A stretch of 64,000 bases of DNA from Streptomyces sp. NRRL B-1347 (GCF_000720325.1 NZ_JOJM01000003.1:558001-622000); one strand, 5' to 3'; positions 1 to 8,662 are shown, counted from the stretch's first letter. The notes: generated by a model not told the origin, from the sequence alone. Translations and numbers: made by a program.

Positions 1-1
1 G

Positions 2-766
2 GGCGCCCTGGACGACGTCGTCGCGTGGGTGCTGCTCGCGGGCGTCCTGAGCCTGTCGCGGGACAGCGCGGGCCCGTTCGCGAAGGCGGTGGCGGGCGCG
101 GCCGGCCTGGTCCTGGTGCTCGCGCTGCTCCTGCGCGCCCGGGAGCCGCTCGCGCGCCGCCTGGAGCGGCTCGCCCCCGAACAGGTCCTGCTGTTCGTCG
201 TCATCACGCTGTTCCTCGCCGCCTGGTACACGGACACGATCGGCCTGTACGCCGTCTTCGGGGCGTTCAGCCTCGGCGTGGTCTTCCCGCGCTCCGCCGC
301 CGTGGACCGCGCGGTCGGCGCCGTCACGCCCGCGGGCCAGATCGTCTTCCTGCCGCTGTTCTTCACGTACTCGGGCCTCAACACCGACTTCGGCCTGCTC
401 ACCGGGCCCGCGCTGCTCCTGCTCACGGCCGCGTGCGTGGCGGCGGCCGTCGTGGGCAAGTTCGTCGCGTGCTGGCTGGCCGCGCGGGCCGTCGGCGAGG
501 AGCAGGGCGTCGCGCTGCGGGTGGGCACCCTGATGAACGCGCGCGGCCTGATGCAGCTCATCGCCATCAACGTCGGGCTCGCCGCGGGCATCGTGTCGCA
601 GCGCATGTTCTCGATGCTCGTGGTCGTCGCGCTCGTCACGACGCTGATGGCGACGCCCGTCCTGAGCCTGTGGGACCGCCGCGACCGCAGGGCGCGGCCG
701 CCCGCGGGCGAGGACCGCGAACCTCTTCAAGAACCGGCTCCGAAGGCGGCCGGAACAGGCCCGTGA
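2..766 (+). CDS. Cation/proton antiporter, CPA2 family (3' part)
   Basis: The reading frame is already open at the left edge, so the start lies outside the window; about 254 residues are visible. The first visible residues, GALDDVVAW, match the Asp-Asp region of the ion-binding helix in CPA2 Na+/H+ or K+/H+ exchangers. The rest is a run of hydrophobic segments, including one reading AAWYTDTIGLYAVFGAFSLG, and a conserved stretch near nt 535 (MNARGLMQLIAINVGL) typical of these exchangers. The C-terminus is a short charged tail with no TrkA domain. It should exchange monovalent cations for protons across the plasma membrane. Which cation it carries cannot be read from this fragment. Confidence 0.85.
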   Translation, partial: GALDDVVAWVLLAGVLSLSRDSAGPFAKAVAGAAGLVLVLALLLRAREPLARRLERLAPEQVLLFVVITLFLAAWYTDTIGLYAVFGAFSLGVVFPRSAAVDRAVGAVTPAGQIVFLPLFFTYSGLNTDFGLLTGPALLLLTAACVAAAVVGKFVACWLAARAVGEEQGVALRVGTLMNARGLMQLIAINVGLAAGIVSQRMFSMLVVVALVTTLMATPVLSLWDRRDRRARPPAGEDREPLQEPAPKAAGTGP

Positions 767-790
767 CGGCCCTGCGCGGGGCTGTGCGGC

Positions 791-814
791 GCCGTGCGGG
801 GCGGTCCGCACGGC
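791..814 (+). terminator. Hairpin after the antiporter gene
   Basis: Perfect 9-bp arms GCCGTGCGG and CCGCACGGC are separated by 6 nt, 24 nt past the antiporter stop codon. No T-tract follows, which is usual for Streptomyces terminators. The role is inferred from position. Confidence 0.5.
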
Positions 815-936
815 CCCGGTCGCCGCGTTCGCACACGGCCCGCACACGCCCGTGCGCGCGTTCGTCGCATACCGTCTGACCTGGGATTTCGTACGTCACG
901 CCGGTACTGTCCAGGGACATCGCGAAAGGGGATCGG

Positions 937-1689
937 ATGGACCGGAACACGCGCGGGGCCGGGCGGAACATACGCAGTGTCGAGGACGTACTGGAGCTCA
1001 TGGACGGCCTGTTCGCGCCGGAGGCCGACCGCTGGACGGCGGGCGCGGCCGACTGGTGGGACGGGTTCTACACCGACCGGTCCAAGCCCGTGCCGTTCTT
1101 CGTGGACAAGCCCGACGCGCACCTGGCCGCCTGCCTCGACGCGGGGGTCGTCACGGCGGGGCGGGCCCTCGACCTCGGCTGTGGACCGGGGCGCAACGCG
1201 CTGCACCTGGCCGCGCGCGGCTTCGCGGTCGACGCCGTCGACCTGTCGCCGGCCGCGCTCGCCTGGGCCGGGGAGCGGGCCCGCGAGGCCGGGGCCGACA
1301 TCCGCTTCCACCACGGCGACGCCTTCGCGCTCGGCCCGGACGCCCTGCCCGGCCCCTACGACCTGGTCGTCGACTCGGGCTGCTTCCACCACCTGCCGCC
1401 GCACCGCCGCGTCAGCTATCTCGCGCTGCTCGACCGGGTCCTCGCGCCCGGCGGCCATCTGGCCCTGACCTGCTTCGCGTCGGGCCGCATGGGCTCGGAG
1501 CTGTCCGACGCCGACTTCTACCGGCAGGAGCCGCTGCACGGCGGCCTCGCGTACTCGGCCGACGCGCTGCGCTGGATCTTCGCCGATCTCACGGAGGTCG
1601 AGCTGCGCCCGATGCGCGACGAGCCGCCCGGGTCGCCGCACTTCGGCAGGTCCTTCCTGTGGGCGGGCCTGTTCCGCAGGGACTCCTAG
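937..1689 (+). CDS. Class I SAM-dependent methyltransferase
   Basis: This 250-residue protein carries the SAM-binding motif I DLGCGPG at residues 79-85, followed by NALHLAARGF and an acidic strand end (VDAVDLSP), the classic Rossmann methyltransferase pattern. Later motifs GPYDLVVDSGCFHHLPP and LAPGGHLALTCF fit motifs IV and VI. It resembles small-molecule methyltransferases with a C-terminal substrate-binding part (WAGLF end). The start is supported by an AAAGGGG ribosome-binding site 6 nt upstream. It stands alone, with terminator-like hairpins on both sides. The substrate is unknown. Confidence 0.85.
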   Translation: MDRNTRGAGRNIRSVEDVLELMDGLFAPEADRWTAGAADWWDGFYTDRSKPVPFFVDKPDAHLAACLDAGVVTAGRALDLGCGPGRNALHLAARGFAVDAVDLSPAALAWAGERAREAGADIRFHHGDAFALGPDALPGPYDLVVDSGCFHHLPPHRRVSYLALLDRVLAPGGHLALTCFASGRMGSELSDADFYRQEPLHGGLAYSADALRWIFADLTEVELRPMRDEPPGSPHFGRSFLWAGLFRRDS

Positions 1690-1732
1690 GCGGACCGCCG
1701 CACGACACGGCCGAGCGGGGCCCTGCACCCTT

Positions 1733-1752
1733 CGGGGCGGGGCCCCGCCCCG
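1733..1752. terminator. 20-bp perfect GC palindrome after the methyltransferase
   Basis: CGGGGCGGGG is followed directly by its reverse complement, 43 nt after the methyltransferase stop; CAC/GTG flanks could lengthen the stem. It is a probable factor-independent terminator and also isolates the next gene. Confidence 0.55.
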
Positions 1753-1904
1753 TGGGTGGAGAGGCTCCACCCAAAGGTGCGTCGAAGGATGCACACCCGC
1801 CTCGCCCGGGCGCACGACGCGCCGCCCCGACCGCGCCGGAAGAGTGGAAGGCGACCGGTGACGCGATCCCGCCTCCGCTCGGCGGCGGGCGACGGAAGGG
1901 GCCC

Positions 1905-3767
1905 ATGATGGACGGCTGCGCGACAGGGGGTGCCCAGGGCGGCGGTACCCGGCCGCCCGGGGCGGGGTTCGACCGGCACGGCACACGCCGCCGCGCCGCG
2001 TTCGGCACGGCGGGCTGCGCCGTGCTGGTGGCGGCGCTCCTCAGCCCCGGGTACGCGGGGGCGACGACGCCTCCCGCCCCGGCTCTCGACGCGCCCGAGG
2101 GCACGGTCCTGCTGCCCAACCTCGACGACGACACGCGCCGCTGCCGGCTGCGCCCCGGCGACCTCGACCGCCTCGACGTGGCCGTGGACCGGCGGCTCGC
2201 CGCGTGCCACGACGCGGCGGACGAGGTCGTCAACGGCCCCGAAGACCTCAAAGACTTGACGCCGGTGCGGGTGCGCCAGAGCCGGGTGGCGGGCGCCGCG
2301 GGCGGCCGCGTGTCCGTGCCCGCGGCGCAGCGTCCGTACGTACGGATCTTCATCGAGCGCGACGGCCGGTACGTCCCGCTCGGTGGCGAAGGGCGCCTCA
2401 CCGCACGGGAGGTGCGGCAGGGGGCGCGACTCGCCGTGGAAGGGCGCGACATCGTGCGCGACACCCGGAAGTGGGACGGCCGGGTCGACCTGACCCTCAC
2501 CGTGGCGGGCGCGGAGCCGCGGCGCACCACCCTGACCCTGCGCATGGCGCCGGTGCTGCTCCAGCACGACCTCCAGCGCGCCCAGCACGTCATCGCCGCC
2601 GCGCCGGGGCCCGGCGCCCCGGGCAGCGGGCAGCCCGCCGAGGTGCCCGTCCACACGCGGCCGCCGGGGCAGTGGCGGGAGTTCGCCGACTCGCTGCGCG
2701 CGGCGACCCGCGCGGCGGGCCTCCCCGATCGCGAACTGCGCTTCCAGGCGGGCTCGTCGCGGTGGTGGCGCGACATCTGGCGCCAGGACATCGCCGAACC
2801 CGGCTACGTCAGCAAGCCGACGCCCGGCGGCACCCCGCACACCATGCGCGTCCTGCTGCGCTCCCCCAACCACTGGAAGTCCGCCGACGGCCGCAAGGAG
2901 AGCCTGCGCAGGGCGGGCCGGCTGCTCTTCCGCGATCTGCGCGGCCCGGACGTCGGCGTCGTCCAGCAGTACACGACCCGGCGCGGCCCCGGCGTCGACG
3001 AACTCCTCAACTTCACCGGCAACATCGAGTCCCTGCCGCCCTACCCGGGACACCCGCGGGGCCGGATCGTCTACGGCGCGACGGCGCAGCGCCACCCCGA
3101 CCCGTCGTTCACGCGCATGCTCCGCGCCCAGCGGCAGCAGGAGCCGGTCGTCCTCGACACCTCCTGGCTGTTCGCCGGGCACGCCGACGAGACCGTGCAC
3201 GTCGTCCGGGCCGACAACGCGCGCGGCTGGACCCTCGCGGTGTCCGACCCGCGCCTCGCGCTCGACCTGCTGCGCGAGGCGCGGCGCGCCGGTGCGGGCG
3301 GGCAGCGCCTGTTCGCGGACACCGTCGCGCCGGACAAGCCGACCGTCGACGAGCTCCTGCGGTACGAGGCCGCCGAGGGCGACAACGCGGACGCGGCCCG
3401 GCACGTCGACGGACAGCTGAAGGTGCTGCTGCGCGAGACGGGCCTGCGCGCGGACGAACTCGTCCGCCTCCCCGTGCTGTACGCCCGCGTCGAGGCCCGG
3501 CCCGGCGGGCCGCGCCGCCACATCGCCTTCTCCCCCGCCCTCGCCAACGGCCTGTCCCTGACCGCCCGCGAGTACGCGGCGCCGGCCCCGCACGGGCCGC
3601 GGGTGGGCGGGCGCGACCTGTTCCGGGACGCCGCCGCACGCGCCCTGACGGCGAGCGGCGTGCGCGTGCGCTGGGTGGAGAACTTCTCCTGGGCACACCT
3701 GAGCCTGGGCGAGGTGCACTGCGCGACGAACGCGCTGCGCGAGATCGGCCCGCCGCCCGCGCGCTGA
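1905..3767 (+). CDS. Secreted peptidylarginine deiminase (PAD family)
   Basis: This 620-residue protein should convert protein arginine to citrulline outside the cell. All four residues of the PAD catalytic centre are visible by comparison with human PAD4: Asp295 (WRQDI), His426 and Asp428 (AGHADET) and Cys606 (EVHCATN). An N-terminal signal peptide (RRRAAFGTAGCAVLVAALL, cut probably after GYAGA) precedes a roughly 150-residue beta-rich region and the C-terminal deiminase domain. Two adjacent ATGs (1905, 1908) follow a GGAAGGGG ribosome-binding site. Longer in-frame starts upstream run through the terminator and are rejected. Calcium-binding residues were not assessed. The neighbours do not hint at a substrate. 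Confidence 0.85.
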   Translation: MMDGCATGGAQGGGTRPPGAGFDRHGTRRRAAFGTAGCAVLVAALLSPGYAGATTPPAPALDAPEGTVLLPNLDDDTRRCRLRPGDLDRLDVAVDRRLAACHDAADEVVNGPEDLKDLTPVRVRQSRVAGAAGGRVSVPAAQRPYVRIFIERDGRYVPLGGEGRLTAREVRQGARLAVEGRDIVRDTRKWDGRVDLTLTVAGAEPRRTTLTLRMAPVLLQHDLQRAQHVIAAAPGPGAPGSGQPAEVPVHTRPPGQWREFADSLRAATRAAGLPDRELRFQAGSSRWWRDIWRQDIAEPGYVSKPTPGGTPHTMRVLLRSPNHWKSADGRKESLRRAGRLLFRDLRGPDVGVVQQYTTRRGPGVDELLNFTGNIESLPPYPGHPRGRIVYGATAQRHPDPSFTRMLRAQRQQEPVVLDTSWLFAGHADETVHVVRADNARGWTLAVSDPRLALDLLREARRAGAGGQRLFADTVAPDKPTVDELLRYEAAEGDNADAARHVDGQLKVLLRETGLRADELVRLPVLYARVEARPGGPRRHIAFSPALANGLSLTAREYAAPAPHGPRVGGRDLFRDAAARALTASGVRVRWVENFSWAHLSLGEVHCATNALREIGPPPAR

Positions 3768-3922
3768 CGCGCGTACCGGCAGCCGGGCGGGACGCCCTTC
3801 CCGCGGGGCGCGGACTCCTGCGCGGCCTCCTATAGGGCACAGCCGCCCGGCTGCCAAGCGATCGACCGATTCATCATGCTCCCGCGTGACACGGCTGACC
3901 GGGCGGGCCGTGTCTCGGGACA

Positions 3923-4948
3923 ATGGCGTCCATGTCTGACGACTGGAAGCGGCAGATCGACGCGCTCCACTCCGAACTCGTACGCCGCGACGACCCGGCC
4001 GCGTGGGTCAGCGAGGCCGACGCCCTGGACGCCTCGTACCTCTACCCCCATCTCGCCGTGCGCGGCCCGGTGTTCGGGCTCGCCGCCCGCGAGCCGGGGG
4101 ACGAGATGGACTGGCGCCTGCTCAACGACGTCATGGACGGCACCCCGCAGCAGGCGCGCGACGGCCTCAACTCCCTGCTGTGGTTCAAGGCGAAGGACAG
4201 CGCGGACGGCCGCGCCGAGCGCCGGGCCCTGCTCGCCGCCGTGGCCCGCCTCGAACAGGAGCGGGTGAACGAGGTCACCGTGCTCGGCACCCGCTACCGC
4301 GTCGTGCGCGGCGAGGAGTTCGCGCGCGCCGGTGACGACGGCCTCGAACCGCCGCGCCCCACCGATCCGGAGCCCGCTGTCCCCTCGTGGGACGAACGGC
4401 CGTCGCCGCCCTCCCACGACGCGGGCTTCGCGCTCGCCCCCGGCCGCGACAGCGGCGTCATGGCGGGCGCGCTGCGGCTCGCGCTGCGCGGCTTCACGTA
4501 CGTGGGCGACGACTATCCCCCGGCGTTCCGCGAGGACGCGCGGCGGGCGGTGCGGGACTATCCGGACGTGGTGCTCCTGCCGGTCAGCTTCGGCGTCGCC
4601 GAACGGCGCGGCGAGCGCTGGCGTCCGCGCGGCGCCCTGATGCCCACGCCCCACGACGCCCGCCGCCTCCTCGTCCACGGCCTGACCGAGTTCTGGCCCC
4701 TCCTGTACGACCTCGACGACGCCGACCGCGCCGAGTTCACCCGCGCCGCCGACCTCTTCAAGTCGGCGGGCCGCGCCAACGAGGTCGTCGTAGGCGACCA
4801 GTGCTTCCGCATCTGCCGCGTGGAACGCATGGTCCGCGTGGGCCCGGACGGCCCCGAGCCCGCCCGCCCTTCGGACGTGGAGACGACGGAACCGATGAAG
4901 CTGCATCCGACGATGGACGAGAACGGGGTGATCCGTTACGACGAGTGA
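3923..4948 (+). CDS. DUF5954-like protein of unknown function
   Basis: This is a 341-residue soluble protein with no signal peptide or membrane segment. The phrase TRYRVVRGEEFAR followed by a Pro-rich linker (EPPRPTDPEPA) and the late motif FRICRVERMVRVGPDGPEP look like the Streptomyces family called DUF5954, which I recall rather than looked up. The two RYRVVR/FRICRVER segments resemble each other and may be repeated half-domains. The start may be ATG 3923 or ATG 3932 (MSDDWKRQ); neither has a strong ribosome-binding site. No function can be given. Confidence 0.7.
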   Translation: MASMSDDWKRQIDALHSELVRRDDPAAWVSEADALDASYLYPHLAVRGPVFGLAAREPGDEMDWRLLNDVMDGTPQQARDGLNSLLWFKAKDSADGRAERRALLAAVARLEQERVNEVTVLGTRYRVVRGEEFARAGDDGLEPPRPTDPEPAVPSWDERPSPPSHDAGFALAPGRDSGVMAGALRLALRGFTYVGDDYPPAFREDARRAVRDYPDVVLLPVSFGVAERRGERWRPRGALMPTPHDARRLLVHGLTEFWPLLYDLDDADRAEFTRAADLFKSAGRANEVVVGDQCFRICRVERMVRVGPDGPEPARPSDVETTEPMKLHPTMDENGVIRYDE

Positions 4949-5025
4949 GCCGCCGCCCGCGGCCTGCCGACGCTCGCGAGTACCTCGGACCGAGGCATGT
5001 GTCGTCGCTGTGCGACCATGGCCCC

Positions 5026-5571
5026 GTGTTGGAGCTAGCGATCCTGGGAAGTCTCGCCGAAGGTCCGCTGCACGGCTATGAGCTGCGGCGACGGGTCGAG
5101 CAGCTGTCCGGGCACACCCGGCCGGTCAGTGACGGCAGTCTGTATCCGGCGATCAACCGGCTGGTGAAGCGCGGGCTGCTGAGCCGGCACAGCGAGCCGG
5201 GCGCTGCGGCCGCCCGGCGGCACGTCCTGACCCTCAACGACGCCGGGCGCGATGAGCTGCTTCAGCGGCTGCGCGACCCCGCGCCGCACGAGATCACGGA
5301 CTCCTCGCGGTTCTTCACCGTCCTGGCGTTCCTCTCGCTGCTGCCCGACACGGCGGGGCAGCACGCGGTCCTGCGGCGGCGCCTGGAGTTCCTTGAGACC
5401 CCCGCGAGCTTCTTCTACGAGGGCGACCGGCCGCTGCGGGCCGAGGAGGTCGAGGACCCCTACCGCCGCGGCATGCTCCTGACCGCGCGGGCCGTCAACC
5501 GCGCGGAGGTCGCCTGGCTGCGGGAGGTCCTGGACGGCGGCGCGGACGGCACCGGGGGCAGCGGGCCCTGA
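5026..5571 (+). CDS. PadR-family transcriptional regulator
   Basis: The 181-residue product starts MLELAILGSLAEGPLHGYEL, the standard PadR winged-helix opening, followed by the wing (SDGSLYPAINRLVKRGLL) and an alpha-helical C-terminal dimerisation part (VirR4-like, about residues 95-175). The GTG at 5026 gives the canonical N-terminus; the longer frame reads back into the DUF5954 gene and is rejected. No ribosome-binding site is visible, so a leaderless transcript is possible. Its target gene is not obvious, as the next gene is a thioesterase about 210 bp away. Confidence 0.85.
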   Translation: MLELAILGSLAEGPLHGYELRRRVEQLSGHTRPVSDGSLYPAINRLVKRGLLSRHSEPGAAAARRHVLTLNDAGRDELLQRLRDPAPHEITDSSRFFTVLAFLSLLPDTAGQHAVLRRRLEFLETPASFFYEGDRPLRAEEVEDPYRRGMLLTARAVNRAEVAWLREVLDGGADGTGGSGP

Positions 5572-5783
5572 AGGCGCCCGCCCCGCGTCCGGCCGACCGG
5601 ACAGCCTCCCCGCGGCGAAAGCACCGCGGCGATCTGCGGATACCCGGTGGCCGGGCCGGGTAGGGAACCGGGTCGGCGTGCGGCGCACATCGAGGTTGCG
5701 GCGTCCGCCCGGGTTCTGGTTGCGTCACGCGGGCGACCACGAGAACCGCGGCCCGACCGCCTTCCCGCCCTGACGGAGTGCTG

Positions 5784-6602
5784 ATGACCATCGAACCGAG
5801 GACGACGACCACCCGCGCGGGAGGCACCGCGACCACCGCCGCGGCCCGCTGGCTGCGGCGCCCGCAGCCGCGCCCCGCCGCGCGGACCACCCTGGTGTGC
5901 TTCCCGCACGCGGGCGGCACCGCGTCCTTCTTCACGCCCTGGGCCCAGCTGCTGCCCGCCCACGTCGAGCTGGTCGCGCTGCAGTACCCGGGCCGTCAGG
6001 ACCGGCTCGGGGAGCGGCCGATCGCCACGATGACCGACCTGGCCAACGCCGTCGCGGAGGTGTTGCGCACGGGCATACGCGCCGACCGCGACCTCGTCCT
6101 CTTCGGGCACAGCATGGGCGCCGCGCTCGCCTGGGAGACGGCGCTGCGCCTGGAGGCAGGGACGGGCCCCGCGCCGCGGCGGCTCTTCGTCTCCGGGCAC
6201 GAGGGCCCGCGCCGCAAGCGCCGCGGCACCGTGCACCTGCTGCCCGAGGAGCAGTTCGTGGGCAAGATGAAGGAACTGGGCGGCACCGACCCCCGGCTCC
6301 TGGACGAGCCCGAGCTGCGCGAGATGGTGCTGCCCGCGGTCCGCGCCGACTACCGCCTCATCGAGACCTACCGCCCGGACCCCGACGCCCGGCTCCGCTG
6401 CCCGATCGGGGTGTTCACCGGCGACCAGGACGATGAGGTGACCCCCGAGGACGCGGACGCGTGGCGCGAGACGAGCCTGGGCGGCGACTTCTTCACGCGG
6501 GTGCTGCCCGGCGACCACTTCTACCTCGCGGACCAGGCCGAGCACATCATCGCCGACATGTTCGGCGCCCGTTCGGGCGCCGGACATGTCGGCGAGGCCT
6601 GA
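5784..6602 (+). CDS. Type II thioesterase (alpha/beta hydrolase)
   Basis: This 272-residue alpha/beta hydrolase has the TEII signatures FPHAGG (oxyanion side), GHSMGA with nucleophile Ser110, a GDQDD loop carrying the probable acid (Asp214 or Asp216), and GDHFYL with His245. TEII enzymes remove wrong or stalled acyl groups from carrier proteins of NRPS or PKS lines. No such synthase lies in this window, so it is an orphan editing enzyme or acts on a cluster elsewhere. An ACGGAG ribosome-binding site supports ATG 5784. The last 50 nt of the gene form a long hairpin shared with the convergent MFS gene. Confidence 0.85.
   Translation: MTIEPRTTTTRAGGTATTAAARWLRRPQPRPAARTTLVCFPHAGGTASFFTPWAQLLPAHVELVALQYPGRQDRLGERPIATMTDLANAVAEVLRTGIRADRDLVLFGHSMGAALAWETALRLEAGTGPAPRRLFVSGHEGPRRKRRGTVHLLPEEQFVGKMKELGGTDPRLLDEPELREMVLPAVRADYRLIETYRPDPDARLRCPIGVFTGDQDDEVTPEDADAWRETSLGGDFFTRVLPGDHFYLADQAEHIIADMFGARSGAGHVGEA
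6551..6594. terminator. 21-bp-stem hairpin inside the thioesterase 3' end
   Basis: Arms 6551-6571 and 6574-6594 pair along 21 positions (one is a G-T pair) around a 2-nt TT loop. The hairpin lies in the last codons of the thioesterase and just before the stop of the convergent MFS gene. It is therefore placed as a bidirectional terminator, partly coding for the thioesterase tail (DMFGARSGAGHVGE). Confidence 0.65.
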
Positions 6603-6609
6603 GCGAGGT

Positions 6610-8109
6610 TCAGACCGCGGCGCGCTCCGGGGTCCGCGGGTCCGACTCCGGCTCCGCCGCCTTCGTCGGGGCGCTCGCACGCGGCGCGTGCCCCGCTCGC
6701 AGCCCGACGAGGGCGACCGCCACGACCAGGAGGAACGCCGCGCCCGCGATGGCGAAGCTCAGGGTGAACTGGCTCTCCTCGGGCAGCGCGGGCATCCCGG
6801 CGGGAAGCTCGATCGTCTTCGACGCGAGGAGGGTGGTGATCATCGCGCTGGCGATGGCACTGCCCACCGAGCGGGAGATGGAGTTGATGCCGTTGGCGAT
6901 GCCGGTCTGGTGAGCCGGGACGCTGGCGACGATGAGCGCGGGCATGGAGGCGTAGCCGAAGCTGATCGCCAGGCCGACGACCATGCCCGCGCCGATCACG
7001 GAGGCGCTGGTGTCGTGGGCCAGGGTCAGCCAGGCGAAGCCGAGGACGCCGAAGGCCGCGCCGACGGCGAGCGTGACCCGCGCCCCGATCCGGCGCACCA
7101 GGACGCCGCCGAACTGGGCACCGACCAGCGAGACGAGCGTGGTCGGCAGCAGGTAGACGACGGAGGCGCCGAGCACGGAGGCGCCGAAGCCGTAGCCGGC
7201 CACGTCCTCGGGCATCTGCACGAGGTACGAGACGCCGATGAACTGGGCGAACATCGCGAAGCCGAGCAGCAGCCCGGCCAGGTTGGTGAAGAGCACGGGC
7301 CGGTGCGTGAACATCTTCATGTCCACCATGGGCTCCTTGACCCGGCTCTCGGTGAGGACCCACACGCCCGCCATCACGACGGCACCGGCGAAGGAGCCGA
7401 GCGTGCGGCCCGACGTCCAGCCCCACTCGTGGCCCTGCGAGATCGGCAGGAGCAGCAGGACGAGGAGCAGCGCCAGGGTGAGCGCGCCCAGCCAGTCGGT
7501 CCTGCCGCCCGTCTTGGAGCGGGAGGCGGGCACCACGAAGATCACGCCGACGAGCGCCACCACGGCGAGGACGACCGCGAGCCAGAAGACCCGGTGGTAG
7601 TCGGGGTCGTCGCCCTGGGTGAGGAGGCCCGCGCCGACCAGGGCGAGACCGCTGCCGAACGCGAGCGTGCCGCTGGCCAGGGCCATCGCCCCGTGCAGCT
7701 TCTCCGGCTTGATCTCCTCGCGCAGCACGGACAGGGCGAGCGGGAAGATCGCGGTCGCCGCTCCCTGCATCACGCGGCCGACGATCAGCCAGGTCAGCGA
7801 GGTCGTGGTGGCGGCGAGCACCGAGCCCGCGATCATCACCAGGAGTACGCCGATGAGCGTGGGCTTCTTGCCGTGCTGGTCGCCGAAGCGGCCGAGGAGC
7901 GGGGTGAAGACGGCGGCCGACAGGAGTGTGGCCGTGGTCACCCAGCTGACGTTGGCCGTGGTGGCGTCCAGGTCGCTCTGGATGATCGACAGGATCGGGA
8001 CGACCAGGGTCTGCATCATCGATACGACCATGGCGGCGAGACCGAGGACCAGGACGACCGAGGTCTGTCCCGAGGGCCTTGAGCCTGCCGTGTGCTGTGC
8101 GTGAGACAC
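6610..8109 (-). CDS. MFS drug exporter, DHA2 (14-helix) family
   Basis: This 499-residue membrane protein has about 14 hydrophobic segments. The loop 2-3 motif A (GRFGDQHGKK) and the early motif NVSWVTTATLLSAAV are typical of EmrB/QacA-type proton-coupled exporters. GTG 8109 follows a GGGAAGAG ribosome-binding site; a TTG at 8124 gives a five-residue longer form. A promoter (TTGACC, 18 nt, TACAGT) and a palindrome lie in the gap to the divergent marR-type gene, which is very likely its repressor. Substrates are unknown. Confidence 0.85.
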   Translation of the reverse strand: MSHAQHTAGSRPSGQTSVVLVLGLAAMVVSMMQTLVVPILSIIQSDLDATTANVSWVTTATLLSAAVFTPLLGRFGDQHGKKPTLIGVLLVMIAGSVLAATTTSLTWLIVGRVMQGAATAIFPLALSVLREEIKPEKLHGAMALASGTLAFGSGLALVGAGLLTQGDDPDYHRVFWLAVVLAVVALVGVIFVVPASRSKTGGRTDWLGALTLALLLVLLLLPISQGHEWGWTSGRTLGSFAGAVVMAGVWVLTESRVKEPMVDMKMFTHRPVLFTNLAGLLLGFAMFAQFIGVSYLVQMPEDVAGYGFGASVLGASVVYLLPTTLVSLVGAQFGGVLVRRIGARVTLAVGAAFGVLGFAWLTLAHDTSASVIGAGMVVGLAISFGYASMPALIVASVPAHQTGIANGINSISRSVGSAIASAMITTLLASKTIELPAGMPALPEESQFTLSFAIAGAAFLLVVAVALVGLRAGHAPRASAPTKAAEPESDPRTPERAAV

Positions 8110-8143
8110 GGAATCTCTTCCCAACTGCTTAAGAACCTAGAAA

Positions 8144-8198
8144 CTTGAGAACCTCAAGCAACTGCATCACTGTAGGGGCCATTGATTGAGATGGTCAA
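8144..8198 (-). promoter_or_regulatory. MFS promoter with MarR-type operator
   Basis: Read on the minus strand, -35 TTGACC (8198-8193) and -10 TACAGT (8174-8169) are 18 nt apart. Just downstream of the expected transcription start lies the perfect palindrome CTTGAG-AAC-CTCAAG (8144-8158), with a weaker copy (CTTAAG-AAC-CTAGAA) at 8129-8143. This position suggests block of elongation or clearance by the divergent MarR protein. Confidence 0.6.
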
Positions 8199-8221
8199 GT
8201 TTTAGGGCGTAAGGTGGAGCC

Positions 8222-8662
8222 ATGCCAGAAACTCCACGCGTCGGCACCGGCCAGCTGATGGAGCTGCTCTCGGTGTCGCTCGGTTCCTACTACGGCGACT
8301 TCACGGCCGCGGCCGCCCGTGAGAACCTCACGGCCAGCCAGGGCAAGACCCTGAGCGTGCTGCGGCGCGGCCCCGCCGCGATGCGCGTGCTCGCCGGGAC
8401 ACTGGCCTGTGACGCGTCGAACATGACGGGCATCGTCGACCGCCTGGAGAAGCGCGACCTGGTGCGGCGCGAGCCCAGCCCCGGCGACCGGCGCGTCAAG
8501 AACGTGGTCCTCACCGCCGAGGGCGAGCGCGTCATCGACGCGATCCGCGCGAACATGCGCACCACCCTCGCGGGCCTGGACACCCTCGACGACGAGGAGC
8601 GCACGGCCCTGCACGACCTCCTGAGCCGCGTCTTCGCCCCCTCCCCAGAGGACGCTTCCTAA
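8222..8662 (+). CDS. MarR-family repressor
   Basis: This 146-residue protein has a winged helix-turn-helix: a recognition region around MRVLAGTLACDASNMTGIVD, then the wing EKRDLVRREPSPGDRRVKNV with the conserved DxR of MarR proteins. The AAGGTGGAG ribosome-binding site ends 2 nt before ATG. It is divergent from the MFS exporter and most likely represses it until a substrate drug binds. Its last four bases overlap the end of the convergent lactonase gene. Confidence 0.88.
   Translation: MPETPRVGTGQLMELLSVSLGSYYGDFTAAAARENLTASQGKTLSVLRRGPAAMRVLAGTLACDASNMTGIVDRLEKRDLVRREPSPGDRRVKNVVLTAEGERVIDAIRANMRTTLAGLDTLDDEERTALHDLLSRVFAPSPEDAS

Noticed and set aside
852..1904. An upstream extension of the deiminase that would give 971 residues
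   Set aside because: It reads through the methyltransferase gene and a GC hairpin, has no motif, and ATG 1905 has a good ribosome-binding site and signal peptide.
25..1986. Long Arg/Ala/Pro-rich frames on both strands around the first genes
   Set aside because: They are out-of-frame shadows of the antiporter, methyltransferase and deiminase, with no ribosome-binding sites and shadow-type composition.
5784..8662. Thioesterase plus MFS plus regulator as a biosynthetic cluster
   Set aside because: No synthase, carrier protein or tailoring set is present nearby.
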